Positions 57,743 through 64,000 of a DNA stretch of 64,000 nt are shown piece by piece. Each line of letters begins with the position of its first letter. Positions within the stretch are counted from its first letter, which is position 1. Location of the stretch: assembly GCA_963733395.1 (NCBI GenBank), contig CAVTCZ010000017.1, positions 1 through 64,000 of the forward strand. The letters run 5' to 3'. This DNA comes from JADKAV01 sp963733395 (GTDB taxonomy: Bacteria > Actinomycetota > Actinomycetes > S36-B12 > UBA10799). A program made the translations under genes and the position numbers. A model generated the notes under the pieces. The model saw only the letters and a program-made list of their open reading frames with translations, was not told the DNA's origin and did no database searches.

Positions 57743-58471
57743 ATGGCCCGTACCCGCACGACCGTCCTGTTGCTCGTGGTCGCCTCCCTGGCGCTCATCC
57801 TGTGGGACCTCCGCGCCTCCGACACCGCCGTGCGATCGGCGGTGCAGTCGGTCGTGACCCCCCTGCAGCGCACAGCCACCGCGGTGTTCGCCCCGCTGGG
57901 CAGCTGGGCCCGCGACGTGCAGTCCTTCTCCGAGCCGGCGGCCCGCCAGCAAGCCGCGGCGCCGATCGCCGCAGGCGTGCCCAGTGGCTGGCGGACCACA
58001 CCGGCCCGGGTGGTGGCCGCCGACATCGCCGGTGACCGTGCCGTCGTCACCGTCGACGGCGGGCGGCGAGCGGGCGTGCAGCCGGGCAACGCGGTTCTGG
58101 CCACCGGAGGCCTGATCGGCCAGGTGTCGCGGGTGTCGGACAACGCGGCGACGGTTCTGCTTGTCACGGATCCCCAGAGCACGATCGGGGTGCGAGTGGT
58201 GCCGAGCAAGGAGATGGGGGTCGTCTCGGGTGCTGCGATGGGCGAGGACATGCAGTTGGGGGTCCTGAACCCGGCCGCCGAGATCAGCACCGGTGATCTG
58301 GTCGTCTCACTCGGATCGACGCAGCCGGCGGGGGTCCCCCCGGATCTGCCGGTGGGCACGATCACGGCGGTCGACACGACTGCGGTGGACTCCGGGCGGG
58401 CCGGTCTGGTCGCGCCCGTCGCCGGGATGACCACGCTGGAGACGGTCCTGATCCTCACGGAGAAGTCATGA
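57743..58471 (+). CDS. mreC: MreC, elongasome scaffold
   Basis: A 242-residue single-pass protein: N-terminal helix (TTVLLLVVASLALILWDL), short coiled region, then the double beta-barrel extracellular domain (PARVVAADIAGDRAVVTVDG; GLIGQVSRVSDNAATVLLVT). It links MreB to PBP2 and activates it. It starts 2 bp after mreB, and its end overlaps mreD. Confidence 0.9.
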   Translation: MARTRTTVLLLVVASLALILWDLRASDTAVRSAVQSVVTPLQRTATAVFAPLGSWARDVQSFSEPAARQQAAAPIAAGVPSGWRTTPARVVAADIAGDRAVVTVDGGRRAGVQPGNAVLATGGLIGQVSRVSDNAATVLLVTDPQSTIGVRVVPSKEMGVVSGAAMGEDMQLGVLNPAAEISTGDLVVSLGSTQPAGVPPDLPVGTITAVDTTAVDSGRAGLVAPVAGMTTLETVLILTEKS

Positions 58472-58971
58472 GCGCCGTGGCCGGCCGCCCGGCCCAGCTG
58501 CACGCGCCCCGGGTGCTGGTCGTCGGGGCCGCGTCGCTGCTCGGGGCTTTCGTGGCGCAGACCTCGATCCTGCCGGCCGTGGGCCTGTCCGCGGCGGTGC
58601 CCCTGGTGTGGACCACGGTCGCGGTCCTGGCGATGGCGTGGGGGCCGCGGCCGGGTGCTGTCGCCGGCTTCGGGGTGGGCCTGCTGCTGGACCTGACGGG
58701 CGCGGGAGTGATCGGCGTGGGGGCGTTGGTCGGCTGTGTGCTGGGGGTGGCTGCTGCCGGTATCCCGGAGGACCGCCGTCGGTGGTCGGGCCTGGGGTGG
58801 GTGGTGGCCGCTGTGCTGATGGCGGCGATCACGGATTCGGTGCTCAACGGGGTCTTGGACGGCCGGGCGCCGCAACCCACGACCGGTTGGCTCTGGACGT
58901 TGGGGGGCGCCATCGTCTGTGCCCTCGTGCTGCTTCCCGCCCGAGGATGGCTGCGGGCGGTGGTCAGGTGA
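58468..58971 (+). CDS. mreD: MreD, membrane component of the elongasome
   Basis: A 167-residue polytopic protein with five helices (VLVVGAASLLGAFVAQTSIL; PLVWTTVAVLAMAWGPRPGA; GVGLLLDLTGAGVIGVGALV and two more). The GPRPGAVAGFGVGLLLDLT segment fits MreD. It overlaps mreC and mrdA by 4 bp each. Confidence 0.88.
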   Translation: MSAVAGRPAQLHAPRVLVVGAASLLGAFVAQTSILPAVGLSAAVPLVWTTVAVLAMAWGPRPGAVAGFGVGLLLDLTGAGVIGVGALVGCVLGVAAAGIPEDRRRWSGLGWVVAAVLMAAITDSVLNGVLDGRAPQPTTGWLWTLGGAIVCALVLLPARGWLRAVVR

Positions 58972-60896
58972 CTCAGGTCGACACACACGCGCGCACCCGC
59001 ACACCGCGGTCGGGTGCCTCCGCCCGCCGGCTGCGCCTGCTGCGGGTGATCATCCTCGTGATCGGTCTGACCATCGCCGCCCGCCTGATCTGGATCCAGA
59101 CGGCGCAGTCCCAGCAGTACGCCGCGCAAGCCGACCGCATCCAGACCGACCTGGTCGACATCCCGGCGGCGCGGGGGGCGATCGTCGATCGCTCCGGTGC
59201 AATCCTGGCCGGCAACCGCACGACCTACGAGGTGCTGCTCAGTTCGCCGGCCGACGAAGCGACGGTGCAGCGCCTGGCCGAACTCAGCGGCACCGGCAGT
59301 AGCCGGATCGCAGCTCGGATGCTGGTGTGCGGCGAGCAGGGGGCGCAGCCGGGCACCTGCTACCGGGGCGAGCCGGGGGAGCCCATCCCGGTTCTGCGCG
59401 ACGTGCCCATCCCGCAGGCACTGGCCATCGACGCGGCGGGGCTGTCGGGTGTGACCGTGGCGCAGGCGGCGGTGCGCGACTACCCGTCGAAGGTCAACGC
59501 CGCGCAGGTGCTGGGATACCTCGGCGAGGGCGAGGGCCGATCCGGGCTGGAGGCCCAGTACGAGGCGGCGCTGCAGGGCACACCTGGTGAAGCGCGCCGG
59601 GAACTGACGCGGGAAGGTCAACTGGAACGCCAGGTCGTGCGGGATCCGCAGCCCGGACAGACGCTCGTGACGACCCTCGACGTCGACACCCAGCTGGTCG
59701 CCGAGAAGGCACTTCAACAGGCCGTGGACTCTGCTCGCGCGGCCGGCTACAAGGCCACCGGCGGCTCGGTGGTCGTCATGGACGTGGATACCGGTGCCAT
59801 CCGGGCGATGGCCTCCTACCCGACGTACGACCCGAACATCTGGGCGCGCGGGGTCACCGACGCCCAATACGCGCGGCTGACCGACGAGAACGGCGGACGA
59901 CCGCTGGTGTTCCGTCCCACCCAGGCACTGGCGCCACCGGCATCGACGTTCAAGTCCGTGACCACTGCGGCTGCGGCCAATGCCGGCTTCGACCTCGACG
60001 GCACCTACGACTGCCCGGCCGCGGTGGTGGTCGGGGGCCAACTCTTCCGCAACTACGAGAGCCGGGCTTATGGCCCCATGTCCCTGGCGCGGGCCCTGTC
60101 CGTCTCCTGCGACACGGTGTTCTACCGCTTGGGCTACCAGATGTGGAAACGCGACGGCGGCCTGGCCGGCAAACGGGCGCAGGAGGCCGTGGTCCGCACC
60201 GCGCGCAGTTTCGGTCTGGGATCGGCCACCGGCGTGGACCTCCCGGGCGAGGTCTCCGGATCCATCCCGGATCGGGCGCAGGTCCGCGCGGAGTACGACG
60301 AGCGCAGTGAGGCCTACTGCTTGCGCGCGCAGACCGGCTATCCGGAGGAGTCGAACAAGGCCCGGGCCCGGCTGCTCAAGGCCTATGCCCGCGACTACTG
60401 CCGATCCGGCTACGAGTACCGGGCCGGCGATGCGTTGAACACCGCGATCGGGCAGGGCCGGACCCAGGTCACGCCCTTGCAGATGGCAACGGCGTACGCG
60501 GCGATCGCCAACGGGGGAACCCTGGTCACACCGCACGTGGGTGCGGAACTGCGCGGCGGTTCCACGACCTCGTTGCGGCCAGCTGCCCGGGGCAGGGTGG
60601 ATGCCTCTGGCGAGACGCTGACCTATGTCCGGCGGGCGCTGGCCACCACGACCGTGACCGGGACCGCCAGCGGGGCGTTCCTCGGCTTCCCGCTGGAGGA
60701 CTACCCCGTCGCGGCCAAGACCGGCACGGCCGAGGTTGCGGGCAAGCAGTCGACCTCGTGGTTCGCCAGCTTCGCCCCCGCAGACGACCCGCAGTACGTC
60801 GTGATCGTCAATGTCGACCAGGGCGGGCTGGGCGCCGCGACCTCCGGGCCGGTGGCACGCGCGGTGTACGAGCAGTTGTTCGGGATCGATCAGTGA
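58968..60896 (+). CDS. mrdA: penicillin-binding protein 2 (transpeptidase of the elongasome)
   Basis: A 642-residue class B PBP. It has an N-terminal anchor (LLRVIILVIGLTIAARLIWI), the pedestal start IPAARGAIVDRSGAILAGN, the catalytic SxxK as ASTFKSV, the second motif SCD and KTG in AAKTGTAEVAGK. It crosslinks peptidoglycan with RodA as the polymerase partner. GTG 58968 overlaps mreD; the stop overlaps rodA. Confidence 0.94.
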   Translation: MTQVDTHARTRTPRSGASARRLRLLRVIILVIGLTIAARLIWIQTAQSQQYAAQADRIQTDLVDIPAARGAIVDRSGAILAGNRTTYEVLLSSPADEATVQRLAELSGTGSSRIAARMLVCGEQGAQPGTCYRGEPGEPIPVLRDVPIPQALAIDAAGLSGVTVAQAAVRDYPSKVNAAQVLGYLGEGEGRSGLEAQYEAALQGTPGEARRELTREGQLERQVVRDPQPGQTLVTTLDVDTQLVAEKALQQAVDSARAAGYKATGGSVVVMDVDTGAIRAMASYPTYDPNIWARGVTDAQYARLTDENGGRPLVFRPTQALAPPASTFKSVTTAAAANAGFDLDGTYDCPAAVVVGGQLFRNYESRAYGPMSLARALSVSCDTVFYRLGYQMWKRDGGLAGKRAQEAVVRTARSFGLGSATGVDLPGEVSGSIPDRAQVRAEYDERSEAYCLRAQTGYPEESNKARARLLKAYARDYCRSGYEYRAGDALNTAIGQGRTQVTPLQMATAYAAIANGGTLVTPHVGAELRGGSTTSLRPAARGRVDASGETLTYVRRALATTTVTGTASGAFLGFPLEDYPVAAKTGTAEVAGKQSTSWFASFAPADDPQYVVIVNVDQGGLGAATSGPVARAVYEQLFGIDQ

Positions 60897-62032
60897 CCGG
60901 CTTGCTCACCCCGTCGAGGCTGTTGCCCACGGCCCGGCGCTTCGATCCCTGGCTGCTGGCGTGCGCGGTCTCGCTGAGCTTGATCGGCATCGCGATGGTC
61001 TACTCCACGACGTGGGCGCGACTGGTCAACGATGGTGATCCGGCAGGGTACTTCGCCACCCGGCAGGCCCTGTTCGTGGTGCTCGGGGGGCTGGCGGCCT
61101 GGGTCGTGTACCGCCTCGACCGGCCCACACTGATGGCGCTGGCCCTCGGCGGTTATGCCGCCAGCGTGCTCGGACTGCTGGCCGTGCTCAGCCCGTTGGG
61201 CACCACGATCAACGGCACCCGGGCGTGGCTCACGCTGCCCGGCGGGTTCACCTTGCAGCCGGCTGAGTTCGCGAAGGTCTTCGTGGTGCTGCTGGCAGCC
61301 CTGTGGCTGTCGGACCGGCACGGCGTGCGAGGTCTGGACGATCCGCCCGAGCCGCAGGCGGTGTTGGGGGTGCTGGCTGCCACCGCCGTGGTGGCCGGGC
61401 TGTTGCTGCTCCAACCCGACCTGGGCTCAGCCCTCGTCACCGGCGCGGCGGTGCTGGGCGTGCTGTTCGTCGCCGGAGTGCGCCGCAGGTTGCTGCTCCT
61501 GCTGCTCGGCGCCGGCGCCGCGGCGGGTGTGCTCGCCTACCTGGTCGGTGTGCTGGACGCGTACCAGGTGGCGCGCTTCACAGCCTTCCTCGATCCGGCG
61601 GCCGACCCGCAGGGCGTGGGCTACAACGTGCAGCAGGCGCTCATCGCGATCGGTACCGGTGGTGTCGACGGGCAGGGGCTGCTTGCCGGCGCCCACACGC
61701 AGGGGGCTTTCGTCCCGTACCAGTACACCGACTTCATCTTCTCGGCTGTGGGTGAGGAACTCGGGTTGCTGGGAGGTCTGCTGGTGATCGGGTTGTTCGT
61801 GGCGCTGTTGCAGCGCGGCGTCACCGCCGCAATGCACGCCGATCGGTTCGGCGCGCTGCTGGCCACGGGGATCGTGTGCTGGCTGGCCGCGCAGGGCTTC
61901 GAGAACATCGGCATGAACCTGGGGCTGCTGCCGGTCACCGGGGTTCCGCTGCCGCTGGTGTCCTACGGCGGCTCCAGCGTGATCGCCGCCTGGATCGGCG
62001 TCGGCTTGTTGCTCAAGGTGTCGCGGCACTAG
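60893..62032 (+). CDS. rodA: RodA, SEDS-family peptidoglycan glycosyltransferase
   Basis: A 379-residue protein with about ten helices. It has ING(T)RAWLTLPGGFTLQPAEF (the catalytic-loop region), QPDLGSALVTGAAV, QGLLAGAHTQGAFVPYQYTD (Asp of the active site) and PLPLVSYGGSSVIAAW. It polymerises glycan strands with PBP2. GTG 60893 is coupled to mrdA. Last gene of the rod operon. Confidence 0.94.
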   Translation: MTGLLTPSRLLPTARRFDPWLLACAVSLSLIGIAMVYSTTWARLVNDGDPAGYFATRQALFVVLGGLAAWVVYRLDRPTLMALALGGYAASVLGLLAVLSPLGTTINGTRAWLTLPGGFTLQPAEFAKVFVVLLAALWLSDRHGVRGLDDPPEPQAVLGVLAATAVVAGLLLLQPDLGSALVTGAAVLGVLFVAGVRRRLLLLLLGAGAAAGVLAYLVGVLDAYQVARFTAFLDPAADPQGVGYNVQQALIAIGTGGVDGQGLLAGAHTQGAFVPYQYTDFIFSAVGEELGLLGGLLVIGLFVALLQRGVTAAMHADRFGALLATGIVCWLAAQGFENIGMNLGLLPVTGVPLPLVSYGGSSVIAAWIGVGLLLKVSRH

Positions 62033-62058
62033 TGGTGTGTCGGTTCTGGCGTTCCGAA

Positions 62059-62253
62059 GGGCAGATTGCGTGGGAGGTCGTTTCGTTGCGTGTGGCGCAA
62101 TTTGCCGGCCCGGGGGCCGGGTGCGGGTGGTTGTGGGTGCGGCGGGGCAGGGTGTCTCCACGGGGCAGATTGCGTGGGAGGTCGTTTTGTTGCCTGTGGC
62201 GCAATTTGCCGGCCCGGGGGCCGGGGGCCGGGTGCGGGTGGTTGTGGATGCGG
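62059..62253. repeat. tandem duplication of a stem-loop unit (P5)
   Basis: Two units of about 85-90 bp start at 62059 and 62163 (104 bp apart) and differ by a few bases and a 6-bp insertion. Each holds GGCAGATTGCG and CGCAATTTGCC, which pair with one G.T wobble, followed by GGCCCGGGGGCC, itself palindromic. It lies in the 277-bp gap after rodA. Confidence 0.75.
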
Positions 62254-62309
62254 TCGGAATCCCCCGCACTGCGTTCGCGCGCTCGCCGCGTCTGCCGCAC
62301 GCTGGAGGT

Positions 62310-62924
62310 ATGACTCCCGTGGACTTCTACTTCGATCCCGTCTGCCCGTGGGCCTGGATGAGCTCGCGCTGGATGCTGGCGGTCGAGCAGGTCAGAGATG
62401 TCGAGGTGCGCTGGCACGTGATGTCGCTGTCCGTGCTCAACGAGGGCCGCGATCTCCCCGAGGAGTACGTGGAACTGCTGGGCAAGGCATGGGGGCCGGT
62501 CCGGGTCGTGATCGCTGCCGAGCAGGCCCATGGCAACGAGGTGGTGGGACCCCTGTATACGGCCATGGGCTCGGCGATCCATCTCGAGGGCATGCAGGAT
62601 TACGACCTGGCCATCGCCAAGGCCCTCGCCGAGACCGGGCTGCCATCCCAGTTGGCCGCCGCCGCCCACAGTGACGAGCACGACGAGCTCTTGCGGGCGT
62701 CACATCATCGCGGGATGGATCCGGTGGGCCAGGACGTGGGCACCCCTGTGATCCACGTGCCCGGTCCCGACGGCGAGCCGGTGGCGTTCTTCGGCCCGGT
62801 GGTGTCACCCGCGCCGACGGGCGAGGCGGCGGGCCGGCTGTGGGACGGTGTGCTGGCGGTGGCCGGCACACCTGGCTTCTTCGAGTTGAAGCGCACCCGG
62901 GACGTCGGGCCTATCTTCGCGTGA
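62310..62924 (+). CDS. DsbA-fold mycothiol-linked oxidoreductase (Rv2466c-like)
   Basis: A 204-residue thioredoxin/DsbA-fold protein with FDPVCPWAWMSSRW at the N-terminus and HVMSLSVLNEGRDLPEEY, closely like the mycobacterial nitroreductase Rv2466c, which uses mycothiol and a CPWA active site with a single Cys. It would imply mycothiol in the host. ATG 62310 is one base after GGAGG; GTG 62319, ten bases away, may be the real start. Confidence 0.8.
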   Translation: MTPVDFYFDPVCPWAWMSSRWMLAVEQVRDVEVRWHVMSLSVLNEGRDLPEEYVELLGKAWGPVRVVIAAEQAHGNEVVGPLYTAMGSAIHLEGMQDYDLAIAKALAETGLPSQLAAAAHSDEHDELLRASHHRGMDPVGQDVGTPVIHVPGPDGEPVAFFGPVVSPAPTGEAAGRLWDGVLAVAGTPGFFELKRTRDVGPIFA

Positions 62925-62944
62925 TCGCCGTTACGTACCCTGGC

Positions 62945-64000
62945 ATGGTGCAGTCCGTCTACCCAGCCCTCGAACGCATCCTGCCGTTGGTGCGCAAGCC
63001 GATCCAGTATGTCGGCGGTGAACTCAACGCCACGGTCAAGCCGTGGGACTCCGTGGCGGTGCGCTGGGCGCTGATGTACCCCGACGCCTACGAGGTCGGC
63101 CTGCCCAACCAGGGGCTGCAGATCCTGTACGAAGTGCTCAACGAACGCGCCGATGTCCTGGCCGAGCGGACTTACTCGGTGTGGCCCGACATGGAAGCGC
63201 TCATGCGCGAGAACGCGATCCCCCAGTTCACGGTCGAATCCCACCGGCCGGTGGGCGCGTTCGACGTGCTGGGAGTCTCCTTCGCCACCGAGTTGGGCTA
63301 CACGAACCTGCTCACCGCACTGGATCTGGCGGGTATCCCGCTGCATGCCGCGGACCGCTCCGACGAGCACCCGCTGGTGGTGGCCGGCGGCCACGCCGCG
63401 TTCAACCCGGAGCCGATCGCCGATTTCATCGACGCCGCGGTCATCGGCGACGGTGAGGCGGCCGCGCTGCAGCTGTCGGACCTGATCCGCGACGTCAAAG
63501 CCGCCGGTGGTGGCCGTCGGGAGTTGCTCGACGCGGTCACCCGGTCGGGGATCGCCTACGTGCCCAGCCGCTACGACGTGTCCTACCTGCCCGACGGCCG
63601 CATCCACCGGGTCGTCCCGGTCGGCGACGGCACCCCGTGGCGGGTCGCCAAGCACACGGTCAGCGATCTCGACGAATGGCCCTACCCCAAGCAGCCGCTG
63701 GTACCGCTGGCGGAGACGGTCCACGAGCGGGCGTCGGTGGAGATCTTCCGCGGCTGCACCCGTGGCTGCCGGTTCTGCCAGGCGGGCATGATCACCCGTC
63801 CGGTCAGGGAGCGTTCCAAGACGACGGTCGCCGACATGGTGCAGACCGCACTGGACGCCACCGGGTTCGAGGAGGTCGGCCTGCTCAGCCTCTCCAGCGC
63901 GGATCACTCCGAGATCGCCGACCTCACGAAGGGTCTCGCCGACCGCTACGAGGGCACGAACACTGGTCTGTCGCTGCCATCGACGCGGGTGGACGCCTTC
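62945..64000 (+). CDS. B12-binding-type radical SAM protein (TIGR03960 family), truncated by window end
   Basis: 352 residues are visible and the frame is open to the last base. The front part has YVGGELNATVKPWDSVAVRW and FNPEPIADFIDAAVIGDGE (vestigial B12-binding-like domain). The radical SAM cluster site is CTRGCRFCQAG (CxxxCxxC) around 63755, then LLSLSSADHSEI. In actinobacteria this gene precedes a DUF2344 gene and the RNase E/G and ribosomal L21/L27 genes. The reaction is unknown. Confidence 0.88.
   Translation, partial: MVQSVYPALERILPLVRKPIQYVGGELNATVKPWDSVAVRWALMYPDAYEVGLPNQGLQILYEVLNERADVLAERTYSVWPDMEALMRENAIPQFTVESHRPVGAFDVLGVSFATELGYTNLLTALDLAGIPLHAADRSDEHPLVVAGGHAAFNPEPIADFIDAAVIGDGEAAALQLSDLIRDVKAAGGGRRELLDAVTRSGIAYVPSRYDVSYLPDGRIHRVVPVGDGTPWRVAKHTVSDLDEWPYPKQPLVPLAETVHERASVEIFRGCTRGCRFCQAGMITRPVRERSKTTVADMVQTALDATGFEEVGLLSLSSADHSEIADLTKGLADRYEGTNTGLSLPSTRVDAF

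Overview
This is a 64 kb stretch of a high-GC chromosome from an actinobacterium (Actinomycetota). The evidence is gene order and gene content: tRNA-Gly/tRNA-Pro upstream of tig-clpP1-clpP2-clpX; valS followed by folC-DUF4233-ndk-mreBCD-mrdA-rodA and a radical SAM gene; many GTG starts; 4-base start/stop overlaps; and a fused oleBC gene of the actinobacterial type. No rRNA is present, so the genus is not assigned.

Layout. (1) 1-4.3 kb is a decayed stretch on the minus strand: a broken SulP transporter, orphan gene ends (an unrecognised C-terminus, a fibronectin-III end, a resolvase helix-turn-helix end) and a broken FAD-dependent amine oxidoreductase. (2) 4321-12209 is a 7.85 kb integrative element in tRNA-Arg(UCU). 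It is bounded by a 38-bp direct repeat of the tRNA 3' half and carries a 5'-truncated tyrosine integrase, a relaxase stub, a protein built of near-identical 49-residue repeats, and a large metzincin-like protein. (3) 12.4-16.9 kb is the long-chain olefin cluster oleA-oleBC-oleD, joined to a DUF3516 helicase. (4) 19.4-21.4 kb holds a serine-hydrolase lipoprotein and a Pr6Pr membrane protein. (5) 21.7-25.5 kb is a persulfide/sulfane-sulfur module: TSUP exporter, three rhodanese-type proteins including a persulfide dioxygenase fusion, a CsoR/CstR-type repressor, a 38-residue Cys-rich protein, and a divergent AhpD-like gene. A perfect 8-2-8 palindromic operator lies on the divergent promoter. (6) 25.5-34 kb holds ssb, plsC, ettA, a thioesterase, an SDR-DUF2867 protein, a truncated haemoglobin, membrane proteins and mscS. 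(7) 34-43 kb holds an amidase, malQ, pepN, rpiA, a bacterial acyl-CoA-binding protein and a methyltransferase. (8) 43-47.7 kb is the tRNA/trigger factor/Clp block. (9) 47.7-54 kb holds secreted proteins, a tocopherol-cyclase-like gene and valS. (10) 54.1-62 kb is folC, ndk and the rod-shape and elongasome operon. (11) The window ends with an Rv2466c-like thiol oxidoreductase and the start of a TIGR03960-type radical SAM gene.

Two features cut across the window. First, the spaces between genes repeatedly hold long imperfect or perfect palindromes. At least three sequence families occur twice each (30.8/32.6 kb, 28.8/42.9 kb, 41.2/55.9 kb), and there are several single ones. In two families the loop or centre is conserved as well as the stem, and one shows a compensatory stem change. 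Second, about a dozen genes are broken by small indels, including conserved ones such as ettA and oleBC. In several cases removing one base restores the frame, so sequencing or assembly error is a live explanation outside the integrated element.
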